NCBI GenBank assembly: GCA_037013685.1
Contig: CM072897.1
Span: 20,038,143 to 20,102,142 of the forward strand
DNA: 64,000 bases
Origin: Acridotheres tristis
Taxonomy: Eukaryota; Chordata; Aves; Passeriformes; Sturnidae
Direction: 5' to 3'
Position numbers and translations under genes: made by a program. The notes under the pieces are model-generated. The model was given only the letters and a program-made list of their open reading frames with translations, was not told the origin of the DNA and ran no database searches. Shown here in pieces: positions 21,401-35,017 of this stretch (positions are counted from its first letter, which is position 1; the number at the start of each line of letters is the position of its first letter).

Positions 21401-24400
21401 TGAAACTTGAGATACAGGCAGCTCCAGAGCCATTATGAATAGTAAAAAGGGTCAGCCTAAGAAAATCTGCATCAAATTGGATTTTGTCACAGCCCATCTG
21501 CATAATTTATGACATAGCTTGGCTCTATTTCAGCGAAAAGCATTGTGTCCTGGTGCCAAGTCCATTGTTACAGTGACCCACAGGATCTCCATAAATATCA
21601 CCAGCAGATCTGTAAATACTTAAGAAGGATGTTGCCAACTGAAGAGATTGATGGAGGAAAAAGGACTTTTTTGCCTGGGCAGTTGAATTGAGGTTTTTAA
21701 TGGAGAGTAATCGTATTAGAAGAGGACTGGAAAGATCACACAAAGCCACGGTGTCATGCTGTAGGTGAGCAGCTTGGAATTCAGAGACTGTGGGATGAAA
21801 AGCCACCAGCAGAGCAGAGTCTCATCTTGAGGATTCAAAGGTAGAACTCCACACTTTGAAATACAAACCATGATCTGTTTAATGCAATTAATTGTGAAAT
21901 CACATCAGAACTAGGAATCTCTCCATGGTATCAAACAAGAGCAATACACTAATGGAAGAAAATACAGGCATGATATGTGCAAGTTCTCCTTTGGAGGAAA
22001 ACCAGTTTATTACAGCAGAGACTGTTGCAAGCTGAAATCATCTCAATTTGCTTAACGGCTTTGGTCTCGCTGCTGAGTGATTTGGCTCAGCTACATGGAA
22101 AAGGGCCCACTCCACCCTCACTCTCACAGGAAGTTTATCACCCCAATAAACACAGACTGATTGCTGCACTGGAATCCACAGGCAAATTCTGCTATTTCAG
22201 CAGAGTGATGCCTTGGAAGAAATTCAAGCTGAGCACAGCGAAAACCTAGAAAACATTTTGTAGATTAAAGCATCATTGCTGGAATGACAGAAAATGCAGA
22301 CATCAAAGCCAAAAACTCAAGACTTTGATTCCCCCACACTCCTGAGACTGGCCTTGGTCTTTCAGGGATGCTAAACTCTCACTGCTCCTGGGCTGCCACC
22401 AAAAGGGACTTTCCCATCCTTCCTCATGCTCTGTGGCTGAGCAGTATGTTGGATCAACCCCAAAACACTTGGCTTGAGCTTGAACACAAGAATGGGAACA
22501 GTAACAAAGAGCAGGATCACTGATCTTCCAGAGTTTCATCTGAGCCAGATAAACACCTGGAACAACACCTTTCAGAAACTTCCAACACAAGATCAAGTGT
22601 CGCAGATTATTTGAGTGATGTTATCTTGCTGCCATATGTTTTACAGCATGACTAATGGCCACAAAACTCCTCAGACATCCAACATACTCCAAAAAAACAC
22701 AATAGTTCAGGCACACAGACATTCCAAAGCCATTTCCAAGACTGGTTATGAAACAACGATGGGCAGAGATGCCAATCTAAGGTTATGTCTGAGGGAAATC
22801 AGTTTGCAGCACCTGCCCTGCATGGAAGGTACAGGAAGCAGAACCCACCTGCTCCAGAAGAGCACCTGGCTTGAGGCTCTGAGTGAGCATCACAAGAGGC
22901 TCTGAATAAACCTCATCTACAGCAAATAAAATACACCCAAGGAGGAATGAGGGAGCAAGTGCAGGAAGCTGCACGTGGCATCTACATCAATGGAAGGACA
23001 AGTGTCACGTTCCCATACAGCAAATCAGGAAAAATCCAGAGGTTATGATCAATATCGGTAGTTTTTGAACCACCATGGTTTTTGCACGGGGAGTTGTTGC
23101 CCTTCGATGAGGTGTAGCCAAATAGAGAAGCTGATGTCTTCAATTTCAAGAATTAAAGAAAAATTTAGACCCTCTCTTCATGCAGGTTTTGACACTGAAC
23201 TATATTGCAGAGGGGAAACACTCCTGAAGAGCCCCAAAGTCCACACCCAAAGACACAGGGAGGGGGGAGCAATCCAAGGCCCAGCAAAGGGTTTGCTTGA
23301 TGCTAACCCACGCTCTGTGTGGGCAGCAAGAACTCTTTCTCACTGAAAGAGATGCAGACACACACCAGAAACATCAGTGCACAGAAAGTTCTGTGTGGTT
23401 TTGAAGAGGCTCTGATGAATGGGGCGTAGATTGTCACAAAATTCTCATTCAGAGCATAAAGTTTATTTTTACAAATCACAGAACACAAAATTACACAACG
23501 AACACCATAAATAGCAACTGTGAGAGGGCTGAATATCTATACCTAAAATTAAACACATTCCAAACAAATTAAACAAATTGCTTTAGAGAAGTCAACCCAT
23601 TTAACCTGATTACACTAATGAGGATCTACCCTTCTCTTAATTTTCAAATAGGAATAAAATCCTGGGTGAAAGAGATTTGTGATCAACACCGACTGGACCA
23701 AGATCTCAGCTTTTAACCTCTTCAGACATGTCCCCTACAAATCTACCTGAGCACATTAGCTAACAGGTTATTTCTGTGAGCTGGAAGTAAAAAGACTTAT
23801 CCTGCCCTTCAGATTTCGGAATAGTCTGCTTCAAAAACAGAAAGATGGGAGGAAAGCTGAGATTGGGCTTGTGATTGGGAATAACCTTGTCCTAAGGATC
23901 TTTTATATATTTGATTGGATGCCTTTCAGAGGTATCTTCCTTCAAAGTACAGCTGCAAAAGCTTTATAATACAGTCCTTCACCTTCAATCTCACCTGGAG
24001 GAGCTTAGGGAAGGACAGAGATTTTGGGTGATTGAGAGTGTCTTCTCTTGTTTGAGAAACAGCAGTTGAGATGTGAAGGAAAACAAGCAGAAAATACAAT
24101 TTGTGACTCTAGCACCAGCTCACTTGCAGATGGAAAAAGAAGTGGTGGAAAAGGTCTGCTACAATCTCACCAACCACTCCTAGGCTTCACAAACCTTGAA
24201 CTGGCCTAAGATTAGGGAAAAAGGATAAAAAGAGTGATCTGATCCAACAACCACACACAGAAACATCCATACGGAGAAGTGGAGCTGGAGGAGCCGGAGG
24301 ACGGCCGGCACTGTGGCAGCTCCAGTGATGTCCACAGAGATGACCACCATGCTATTAGTGCTTCAGCCTGTAAAGCTCCTCAATCATTTCCTTGCTCTTG

Positions 24401-24797
24401 AGCTCTGATACTGTGGTTTGAGAGCCCACAATTTACCTTTAGTTCTTTTCACTCACCTGAGCAAGGTGAAGAGCAGCCAGACCTGTCCAGAGCCCCTCAC
24501 ATATCTCCTGACCCCAGATATCTCCCTGCTCCATTTGCTCCAACTGCTGCCAGATGCTTGGCTCTCTGCTGCCAGCTTTTCCCTGCTTCGTTTGGGCAGT
24601 AAATCATTTCTCCTAGCAAATGCTGAACGCTCTTACACCACTGCCTAGCAGGAATTTCTGCAGCAGGACTTTCTGCTTTAGCCCATCGGTGGGTGAGGAA
24701 GAGGAGAGGCAGAGCAAGACTCTACTCCTGGCCTTGGATGTGGAAAAGGGGCAGCTCAAACACTCTCTGAACTCAAGAGAAAGTAATTCAATGGAGA

Positions 24798-24915
24798 ACA
24801 TCAGAAGCTGGAAGGGACCTCGAAGCTGCCATGGGCATGGACACCTTCCAGTAGACCAGGTTGCTCCAAGACCCATTCAACTTGGCCTTGAACACTTTCA
24901 GGGATGAGAAAGCCA
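24798..24915 (-). mobile_element. CR1 LINE 3' fragment
   Basis: ATCAGAAGCTGGAAGGGACC, then GACACCTTCCAGTAGACCAG and CAACTTGGCCTTGAACACTT are CR1 3' sequence in reverse orientation. The tail is degraded. Confidence 0.85.
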
Positions 24916-25892
24916 CAGGAAGGTATTGGATCAACATCTTCTCCCCTGATGATGGCAGAGAAAGCTGAGCTGCTCATGGGAAGAGATGACACTAGGCACG
25001 TAATGATGCAACAGTTGCGTATGAGCTGTGAGGAGACAGAGTTACTGTCATTTCCAAGGAGTTCCATGTGGACTCTCAGACTCCAGACTCACTCCAGCTT
25101 ATCTCAGGATATGCAGAATGTATTTAATCCCTGCTGTGTTTTGTTTCATTTTGGTAGTATTTGAATCTACAAAAAGAAAAGGTACGGGAAAAGGAACAGC
25201 AGAAAAACAGACCAGGGAAGGACAGAAGGAAGAACATATTTGTTCTTGCTGCTGGTAAAAATCCAAACGATTTGATTTTTACTTCAACTGCAGAAAAACA
25301 AATCTCAGGATCGCTGTGTTATTAGAACAGGGTGGCATTTCATCTTCTTGAGTGGTACAAGCCGGTTTCCTGATACCATGGCTTCACTTTATTAACTTTA
25401 TTAAACAACTCTTCACATCTACAAAGCAAGAAGCACTTGAAGAGGGGGTACCAAGGAGACATTCATATTTGTATTCATAAAGAGAAAAACAGATTGGGAG
25501 GAGAATCAGCCCTATCAGGAAAGGTCAAATGCAGGAAAACTTTCAAAATCTGTGAAATTCACTCAGTAACATGCATTCACATGCAGTTTGTTAGCTCTAA
25601 CAACTAAGTTAGTCAAGGGAAATTGTTTCTATTCTTGACAAACATGAAAGAATAAAGCATAGCACAATAAACTGGTTTTTTTGGCAAGTTTCAAAAGACT
25701 GAATCCACATTTCTAGGGTTTGGGGGAAATTACTGCATTCACATTTTCATGTTACCGTTGGATTTTATATCCAACGCAACGTCTTGCTCCAGTGATGATG
25801 GCAGCACCCAAAAAAGTTCTAGCTTAAGTTCGATCCTTATTACCTTTTCCCACACACCTGCAATGCAAGGGCAAGGATGAAAGAAAACCATT

Positions 25893-26072
25893 GGAACAAC
25901 TGCCCAGGGCAGTGGTAGAGCCACTCAATAACATTCCTGGAGGGATTTAATAGCCACGTGGGTGTGACAGCCAGGGACAGGGCTTCATGGTGGCCTTGTC
26001 AGCACTGGCGTATGGCTGGACTCAATGGTTTGAGAGGGCTTCTTTTTCAATCTAAACGATTCTGTGATTCTG
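25893..26072 (+). mobile_element. CR1 LINE 3' fragment with intact tail
   Basis: GAACAACTGCCCAGGGCAGT, CATTCCTGGAGGGATTTAAT, GGCTGGACTCAATGG and CTAAACGATTCTGTGATTCT identify a CR1 3' end. It is 340 bases from an oppositely oriented CR1. Confidence 0.88.
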
Positions 26073-26136
26073 CTCCACTGCAGGTCACACACCATGTGAA
26101 CTCTGCCAGAGCACATTTGTATGGCCAACTGGGCTC

Positions 26137-26234
26137 TGCTGCTTAAGAACTCCCACAAAAACCCAACCAAAAAGAAAGAAAGACACCAACAAAGAAACAA
26201 ATTCCCTCCCCACACCACCCCCCCCCAAAAAAAA
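26137..26234. repeat. A/C-rich low-complexity stretch ending C9-A8
   Basis: AAAAACCCAACC and AAAGAAAGAAAGACACC tracts lead into a run of nine C (26218-26226) followed by eight A. It sits between the two inverted CR1 copies. It has no coding potential. Confidence 0.8.
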
Positions 26235-26414
26235 TCCAAGGAGAAACTGGAAGTTGTTCCTGATCAGTTTTCCTTTGCTGTGCAATTCCTCAGCCCTACC
26301 TGCTGAAAGGGAGTTAAGCGGCAGGTTTGGGCCATTTCATTTGAACCAGGTAACAGAGAAGTTGAGATGAAATAATGGGGCCCTTGGTAATTTTCTTTTC
26401 TTTTGACAACAAAT

Positions 26415-26650
26415 TCATAGAATCGTGGAATTTCCTGTGCTGGAAGGGACTTACAAGGACCAATGAGTCCAACTTCTGTCCCTGCACAGGACACTCCAAC
26501 AATCCCACCCTGTGCCTGAAGCATCGTCCAAACACTCCCTGAGCTGTGGCAGCCTTGGGGCTGTGACCATTCCTTGGGGAGCCTCTTCAGTGCCCCACCA
26601 CCCTCTGGGGAAGAACCTTGTCACGATATCCAACCTAAACCTCCCCAATA
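26415..26650 (-). mobile_element. CR1 LINE 3' fragment with intact tail
   Basis: TCATAGAATCGTGGAATTTC, GTGCTGGAAGGGACTTACAA, CCAACAATCCCACCCTGTGC and CCACCCTCTGGGGAAGAACC are CR1 in reverse orientation. It closely resembles the element at 2648-2869, so the two are probably the same subfamily. Confidence 0.9.
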
Positions 26651-28412
26651 CAGCTCAAATTTTTCCCTCAGGTGGTGTACCTGGTCACAGGGAGCAGAGA
26701 TCAGAACTGCCCCTCAGCTGTCCTTCAAGAACATGTTATGTACATGAAGTGATGCATGTTAATAACATTACAGGTATAATCTTAAGAAAAATCAACAAGA
26801 GTTCTTGGTTGCTCAGCAGCACACAAATTTAACTCTAGAAGCAGTGCCAGGGAAGAGGCTACTTATGGGCAGATGAAAAATGCCATGAAAGGAGCAAAAA
26901 CAAATTGCTTGTGCTGAATTGCTCCCCTGCTGCCCAGAGAACCATTTCAGTCTGATCACACCAAGTGCTGGCTGGCCCCTGCTCTTCCTCAGCCCATCTC
27001 CGTAGAAGACTGCTGGCTGGAGGCAGAGCTTTTCCCTGCTTCCTCCCCAGCTGCACACTGGGGTGACACTACCACAGTGACAATGCAGGGAGGGTCTGAC
27101 AACCTGAGCTGCGGCTCAGCTGCAGCCACAGCACTGAGCAGTGGCCACAGTCAGTCTCACCAGGACAGTACAGTGACATAAGGCAAAACGGGCATAGAAC
27201 AAGCAGGATTTGTCATGGATCCAACAGCATTTTTTAACCGGGATGGCAGATCAGTGAGTCAGATTCAGCTGGATAAAGCAGTGGTATTGGACACATACAT
27301 TTGGGTGCTCGCAAGGAAGATGATGCTCAGCCTTGCTCAGGCATCTAAGGCCAGATTCCCATCAGGCTGTGGTGGGACAATCCGGTGCCATTTCTGGCAG
27401 CACAGCCATATGTGTCATCCCAGAGCTGTGTTGGGATCTCCCCGCAAAGCTGTGGGTGCAACTTGGACCCCCAATACTCATACTGGTCCCACTGGGAGGG
27501 TGGATTTTTGCAGGTTTGCCCCTGTAGCAGCATCAAACTAGAAAGTGATGGATAAGAATCAAATGCACGTAAACTCTCCACAACAAGCCAAGAGATTGGC
27601 ATCCATCCATCCCATCACTACTGTAGGATTGGAGGGGAAAAGGGATTTTTCACATGAGTAGGAAAGTGTTACCCACACAGTCCTTCCAACCTGAGGGAAA
27701 ACCTCCCACTCCCTCTTATCACAGGAGAATCTGCTGCCAAACAGAAGTTCAGAGGTGCTAAATCAGATCCTACCTCCAGACATCATCTCTGTTTCACCTT
27801 AAGAGAATCAAGTAGGAGCAGGTAGGAATGGAATTTCTAGGAAAATTGCCACTTTCAGACAGAATATTTATTACAAAACTTCAGAACTCCAGCCTGACCT
27901 ATCAGAGACTGTGGCTTATCTTTTAGCAATGAAAGAAGGTTTTTCAATAGCAGGCAGGGCACAACTCCAAAACACAAATTTCAAACCCACTGGAGAGCCT
28001 GTATGGGAGGTGGGCAGCCCTCCATAACAGGACTTCCCTGGCACAGCTCAGTTTTTCACTTTAGAAATCTCCAGTGTGTGTAGGCTGCCTCTGCTGCATT
28101 GGAAGGGATCCCACTAAATCCGGCACCCACCTTCCAACGGGGAAAGAGCTTTGGATTAAGGCAGTGCTCAACACCTGACAGAGCAGCCCCCCTGAAAACT
28201 GATTTCATAGCTTTAGACCTCAATTAGTTTCTAAGTGCAGCATCCCCATGGGTTGATGAATCTTCACAGAAGGGATAGGAAAGGGGGGCAAGCAGAACAG
28301 CCAACCAGCTCCTAATCCTTATTAATTATCCTGGCCCTCATTGCCAAACCGGGTTTTTCATTCAATGTAAATATAAATTCCAAAGTTTATCTTCAAACAT
28401 CATGTATCATGT

Positions 28413-28561
28413 GGACTCCCCAGCCGTGGAAGTTTTCAAGTCCAGGTTGGACAGGGCTTGGAGCAGCCTGGGATAGTGAAAGGTGTCCCTGCCCATGGCA
28501 GAGAATGGAATGAGATGAGCATTACGGTCCCTCCCAACCCAAACCAGTCTGTGCTTCTGTG
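28413..28561 (+). mobile_element. CR1 LINE 3' fragment
   Basis: CCGTGGAAGTTTTCAAGTCC, GGTTGGACAGGGCTTGGAGC and CCAACCCAAACCAGTCTGTG show a 3' CR1 end of about 150 bases. Confidence 0.9.
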
Positions 28562-29906
28562 GTCTTCACCTCCTTATTCAAATGGCTGAGGCACTGCAGT
28601 TTCCAAGCACAGTCTGGGCTTATAGCCAGCAAGACATACTTCAGCTCAGGGTTTGCTAGAAGGTACCAGAAGCAGAACAGAGACATTAATGATTAAATGT
28701 CTGTCCCTCTTCTTGAGTCCTGCTGGATCCCCAGAGCAGTAGCCCATCCTACAACTCACAACCTGCTCCTAGTGGACATTGCTGACTATGAGGAGAAGCC
28801 AGTGAGGCATCTGGGATGGCCTGGACGAGTCTGGCTGCTACAGGTTTATGGCTATGTCAGGCTTCAAGGAAAAGTGTCTCCAGGAAAGGCATTTTCCAGC
28901 TCTTCAGCATCCTGCTGTTCCCCTTCACATGCTGCCTGGAGTTGCTGGCGTTTGATTTGTGATTACTGCCACAAATACTGGAAGGGTATGAGATGCGTGA
29001 GCAGTTTCTGGAATATAAAAAGGAAACTGCCTTAATCTCATATTCAAATATTAATGGCCTTGCTTTAAAAGCATCTGATAACTTCCAATCGACAAAACCT
29101 AAATTTAGCCCAAGGAAGTCAAAACTTCTAATGCTGAGATGCTGAAATGTGCACATCCAGGAAGCCCTTCCTAACAAGGGAATGGCCACATGAAAAGAAA
29201 GCCAAGTGTTTTTAAATAGTGAAACATAATTCTCTGGAGATCAACAGCAAGCAAAGTCTGAAAGCAGCAGGGTCTAACTGAGCACTTTACAGTAATCCAC
29301 TATATTTCATACTGCAATTCAAATGCTTGGAAGTCCAGGATCCCTCAAGTTAAAGTCCTTGGACTACCCTGACTTTACAATGAAGCTGCTGATCACCATT
29401 CCTTAATATGCAGCTCATCGTGAGGGTCTCCACTTTTTGCCTAAAAAACCAGTCTTCAGTAGAATGAAACTGTATCTCCATTGCTGAACATCTCCCACCT
29501 GTGGCCAAGGGGACACTTCTGTGCCTCATTTGAGAATGGAGACATTTTTCTTCACTGGTAGAAAATTAACCCAACATCTTAAAACCTTGGGGTCTATTGC
29601 AAACATCTGAGATAGGGAATGACTGGCATGAGATGTGTCCCAAAGCTGTATTCCTGGAAAGAGATGTCAGTTTTGTATCACCTTGCACAGATGAGTCACT
29701 TGATAAATACTCATAGTCACTGAGCACTGGCAATCTAAAATATTTCCTGTATTTCAAAGGAGGAGGCTGCAGTGCTCATCCAGAGCACTGTTGTGTGACA
29801 GGTATGAACAATCCCTTCCATACAATAAGCAGGACACAAAATACCTCAGGTGACAGCCACGTGTTGCTCCACACAAGTCCAAACTCACTTTGGGGTGCAG
29901 AAGGGC

Positions 29907-30047
29907 AATCCCTGGAAGTGCCCAAGGCCAGGTTGGACAGAGTTCTGAGCAAGCTGGTTTAGTGAAAGGTGTCCCTGCCCATATGGCCACAAAATGAACT
30001 TTAAGGTCCCTTCCAATCCAAACCACTCTATGATTTTATGATCATTC
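29907..30047 (+). mobile_element. CR1 LINE 3' fragment
   Basis: AATCCCTGGAAGTGCCCAAG, CCAGGTTGGACAGAGTTCTG and TTCCAATCCAAACCACTCTA plus an ATGATTTTATGATCATTCT tail mark a CR1 3' end. Confidence 0.9.
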
Positions 30048-31350
30048 TCATCCAGCAGCTCCATCTCCCTCAAACCAGCCCCCTGCTAAGGGGTGATCTG
30101 GGGCCAGCTCTCAGCCACAGCAATGTTTCCATCCAGGTGGCAAATATGAGTGGGAATTCTGAAAATTAAACTGACTGTGGCCACTGTTAATGGATGTGTT
30201 CACACTTCTTAATTAAACAAGGGTGGGGACTACTTGCACTAACCCTCCCTCACATGGCTTCAGTTACTCCCACTTCCTTGGGGAAGAGTGTTGTGCACAA
30301 CGACCTCCCTGTAAAATCTGCTGGCAGCTCAACCAAGGCGACTTGTTTACATCCATCCTATAATGAGCTCTACCAAAATGACCCATAATTGCCATGTGAA
30401 TGACAGCATTGTGCAACTGGAATGGAAAGAATTTCTTCATAAAGCACACCGATACATACAAAGTGATTGTGGGTAAAGAAAGAGCAACACAGAAAAAGGT
30501 GCTCAACGCAGGCAATCTCGACAGGAGAACTCCATAGGCAGCATGGAGAGCAGACAGCTCAGCCACACTGGGGAATATATATGCAAATATTGACTATGCA
30601 AAGGATTGGTTATTTATAACACCTTCATTTCCCTCAGTCCTACCTCCCGACAAGTAAACAGACTGCTTTGCTCTGGTGAGTTGCACAACACGGAGCGGTC
30701 CCAAAGTAAACACACAGACTCCATACTTCATTAGAGGTGAACTTGTTTACAGAGCAAGAATTAAAACAAAACCACTGAATCCGTCAATATTCTATATGTA
30801 CTGACATACCCCTCCCTGACTCAGAACAATCTGCTCCTACACTGTGACTCATCCACTGCGTGGGCTGGGGACAGCAGAGATCTCGGTTTCCTGGGATTCT
30901 CCAGCGTATCAGACTCCTCTTCTGCTCCCCACCATGCCAGTGTGGAGGCTCATGACGTCCGACATCCACTTGGCAGTGTTACCTCCCCATGCTGGGAACG
31001 ACCACTGGCTACAGAGCCATGGCACAGAACTCAGTGCACAGCAGCACGTGTCTGAATGAATCACATGTGCCAAGGTGGGACTGTGAAGGGTGGGGGAAGG
31101 TGTGATTCATCTACCAGCTGATATAAAAATAAACTACTACTGAATCAAAAATGCATGACTTCTGCACACGATGTGCACAGGCAGAAGCTATCACTATGTG
31201 GAAACTTGAGCACCAGCTCCATGCAGCCAAAAGAAACATGGAAGCACACAGTGCTCTATTTTACCTTCCAAAGGTGATGCTTACAGGGAAGGCATTACAT
31301 ACGGCTCAACAGGGAGAGATACCAGAGGTGCTTTGAAATGTGGTAACAAA

Positions 31351-31800
31351 TCCCAGAATGGTTTGGGTTGGAAGGGAACTTAAAGTCCATCTCATTTCAC
31401 CCCCTGCCATGGGCAGGGACATGTTCCACTAGATCAGGTTGCTCCAAGCCACATCCAATCTTGCTCACTTCCAGGGATGGGGTAACCTGTGCCAGGGCCT
31501 CCCCACCCTCACTGCCAATAATTCCTTTCCAATATCCCATCTATCCCTGCCCTCTGGAAATGGGAAACCATTCCCCCTTGTCCTGGCACTCCAGGCCCTC
31601 CAGGATACTCCAAGGTATCAAATCCCCTCCAGCTCTCCTGGAGCCCCTTTAGGGACTGTAAGGGGTTTTAAGGTCTCCCTGGAGCCCTCTCTCCTCCAGG
31701 TGAGCACCCCCAGCTCTCCCAGCCTGGCTCTAGAGCAGCAGAGCTCCAGCCCCTGAAACATTCCTGTGCCCTCTTCTGTACTTGTTCCAGCATCTTCTGA
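31351..31800 (-). mobile_element. CR1 LINE 3' fragment, about 450 bases
   Basis: Starts TCCCAGAATGGTTTGGGTTG and runs through the full set of reversed CR1 blocks: CCACTAGATCAGGTTGC, GTGCCAGGGCCTCCCCACCC, CCCTTGTCCTGGCACTCC, CCCAGCTCTCCCAGCCTGGC. It is well preserved. Confidence 0.92.
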
Positions 31801-32141
31801 ATAGATTAGATTTTTCTAATCTGGAATCACCCTCAAAACAATAAGACCATTCCTGTTATCCACAAGCAAACAGAGCCCACAGGACAGAGCCAATGGAATC
31901 ACTGAGACCCTGCTACTGCAGGACTCCTGCATGCCATGGGAAAAGCAGTTGCTTTTACTCATCTCAAACCAAGCAGGAGCGTCCTGGGATCCTGCTGGGT
32001 GTGCAGAGGGCAGCTCAAGCAAAGCCAAAGCTTTGTCCTTTGGTAACTGCCCAGGAAGTTGAACCATTCCAGGAGCCGGGAGCTCGGTCTGTTTGATCAT
32101 GGACAAGTAACTTAGTTTATTCCACAAACTTCAAGTACAGG

Positions 32142-32456
32142 TGATGCCTTGAGGAGCTGGAACAGAGGCTACACACAGAGTTAAGGAGAATAAAATGGGT
32201 ATTTATTGAGAGGCCACGAAAGGCCTCCAAAAGCCACACCCTAGCAGTATGAGTGCTACAGTTGTGACCCCTGCCTGGATGGCTCCAAGATGGAAGCAAA
32301 GGAGGGGTTGGTCACAAAATCTTACACTTTGATAGGTTCTGGTTAATTTGCATGAACCCACTCTCCACGTTTCCATGTTGTTTGTGCTTAGGGCCTGAAG
32401 TCTGGAGAAACTGTCCTTGAGTTCTTAACTAGAATAGGACTGTTTTGCCTTCATCA
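32142..32456 (-). mobile_element. Putative solo LTR of an endogenous retrovirus-like element
   Basis: On the minus strand this block has a TATA/poly(A)-type signal CTCAATAAATACCC, then TTTATTCTCCTTAACTCTGT and a short U5-like end. The proposed ends read TGATG...CATCA, a TG...CA inverted pair expected of LTRs. I could not find a matching target-site duplication outside these ends, and no internal viral coding sequence is present nearby. The resemblance to songbird LTRs is from memory. It could be a misread unique sequence. Confidence 0.4.
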
Positions 32457-34498
32457 CCCTAGCACATCACAAAAGCACATCCAAGGAGAACAGGAAAACT
32501 TAAATCTTAAGGCATCACAGTGGACAAATGACATGCTCAAGTGACTTGTCCAATACCAGAAACATGCTGGAGACTTGAGCTGCTTCTGGCAGCACTTGGA
32601 GATGCCAAAGCATCTGGTCAAGTTGGAGTGGGAGCTCCTCTTGTCCCCAGGGTATGGAAGCAGTGGATTCATGCAGTTGTATGAAGCATCAGAGCACGGA
32701 GAAGTCCAGGAGCAGAGAATCAGCCTTGGGAAGGAAGGAACACCTGATACAGCCAGTCCTCAAGGAGGGTCATAGAGCAAGAGCCTAATTTTGGGGAATA
32801 ACTATCACATTTGGACTGTGCTACTCATATTCATGCTCAGGTAGGTGTTGCCATCAGGACTGACTGTGCCACCACCCATAAAGCGAGATCCCAGGGATAG
32901 CTCAGACCAGGACTCCAGTCAGGATGCTGGTGCAAGCTCACGTGGCTTTTAGGACAAAAAACAGTATCATTAAACAGTTCAGTACCACACTGGCATTAGA
33001 GGACTGATGAGAGCAAAGCAACTAGTTTGCACAGAAATTATTAAAACTACTTCAGTTACCTTGGTGAGCAAATGGATCATACCCCAGACTACCTAAAACC
33101 TAAACGAATTACATTTCCTAAAGGAAAGATGTGCTTTCCTGAGACACCCTATGGACTGACCATGGGGTCTCTGACTCCATGCCTGCACTTTGCTGTTTTG
33201 TTTTGCTGTTCACAAGGTAAAACACTTAGATGCTATTTTAGATTATTAGATATTTAATTCCACAGTGAGAAAGAAGAAGCTAGCAGATGGTCACTCTGCA
33301 GCAGGGCCTTGCTCAACTTCTGTGCGGAGAGAAATTCAAGGAACAATCATGAAAATCCCTTTCTATGCACAAACATTCCTCCAGTTAGAGGAAGAGAATT
33401 ACAGGGGAGCTGTTAGTTTCCCTAAAACAAGGAGGCACTAAAACATCAGAGACGGCAGTGAATATCCAAAGCAGCACATCAGAGACATCTGTTAGTTGGT
33501 TACTTCTGACTCAGGACTTCACCTCTGAATCCACTGGATCCATCCACCAGTATTGAGCTGTTCTGAGAAGCACCAAGAAGAGCCACATTCCTACAGTTTA
33601 GATCCCTTTGACAAACTTCTCCCTGCTCCATCACTTAATCTAGTGTGAAGCATCTTAAGATGTCTGAGACACATGAAATCCAGTCTGCTTCTTTGCTAAT
33701 CCAAGCTGACTAGGGATCCTCATCCGAGCCATGTGGCAGGCAGAGAAACTGGTGGTGCTGGGAGGGAACATATGCAACTTCAGTGCCCTGTCAGAAAGTC
33801 TTGGAACATTGAAGCTGATGGAGCACGTGGCACAGGGAGCCACAGAGTCACTTTAGCCACTGCTAAAGGAAGAGGCAGTTATCCTGTGTTCATGTGGAAA
33901 CATCTCACACAAAAGCTGATGTCAGGATTTAGCTTCTGAATTACTGGGCTATTTGCTACTCTGTCCAACTGCACCAAGGGAAATGCAAAACTTGACTGAA
34001 TAGCTTAGAAAAAGGAAAAAAAAAGGACTATTTTCACTAGCTTTTGATTATGTCAAGTGAAGCAGGTAATTGATACCCACATACATCCTTTCAGGCATTG
34101 GCCAAGGAGGTCGGTCCCTTCCAGCCTCTGACTAATATCAAATAGTAACACATTTAAAAATGTTTATTCTGAACATCCAAGAAGGAAATCACCATTAAAG
34201 TTCTTCTTATTAGGAAAAACACCCACATTTTTCTCCCAAAGCTGCAGGTAATGACAATGTTGACATCTCAGAGCTCAGCTGGGACCATCTGGCTGTCCAC
34301 GCAGTTGAGGGGAGGAGTGGGCTTCCACAGTGTCACAGACAGGCTCCCTCTGCTCTCCTTCAGCTAGCAGGGGGAGCTGCAGCCAGTCACGTCATTTGGC
34401 AGGATTAATTCGTTAATTTATTGAGCAGAATGTCACATGGAACACTACTGTTGTTCTCTCTGAGTCATGCACACCATGTATTTGGACACTTCTAGTCT

Positions 34499-35011
34499 TT
34501 GTTTGGTAAGTGTATGACAATTCCAGGTAACCAGGCATCCCTACTGGAAGTTCAAGCCTGGCTGTTTGAGCAGTTCCAGTACAAGAACCATTATGGGGAG
34601 CCTGGTACTTGCAACATCATTGAGAACAAACCCCACTATTTCCCCAACGTTGGCACTTATTTATCTGTTTTTCCAGCCAGACACTCTTCCCCTCATCCCT
34701 GGTGCAGGCACCAAGTCAAGCCTCCCTGCTCCTGGCAGCCTGACTCCACCAAAATTTGTTTTGTTTGGATTCCAGGTTTCATGGTGAGACCAGAATTGTA
34801 CTTCACATCCTCCACTCCAGTCTTGGCTGATTTCCAAACTTTTAGCAAAACTGCAGCACAAGAGCTTCTAAGCATCCAACAAAGGCATCCACCAGCTCAC
34901 CAGAGCTGGGTGTGTGACACCCGTGAGATTACAGAGAGAGAGAAATACAATCAGGTCGTTCAGGAGGCTTCTCAACAGTCCCTTGACAAATACTCCAAGA
35001 CAGCAGATTAA
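34499..35011 (+). other. Unassigned 170-codon open frame in intron, antisense to CSNK1G1
   Basis: An unusually long frame for this AT-leaning intron, opening MFGKCMTIPGNQASLLEVQA and closing just before a CR1 copy at 35018. I recognise no domain, signal peptide or membrane segment. The frame is not low complexity. It may be chance, or a remnant of something inserted. Given no splice or promoter evidence, I do not call it a gene. Confidence 0.15.
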
Positions 35012-35017
35012 AGACTA

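Noticed and set aside
24281..24346. Short GC-rich patch with several CpGs, considered as an exon or promoter
   Set aside because: Only about 65 bases, no flanking splice sites that fit and no recognisable protein.
34100..34145. Possible further CR1 fragment (GGCCAAGGAGGTCGGTCCCT)
   Set aside because: Too short and diverged to separate from chance.
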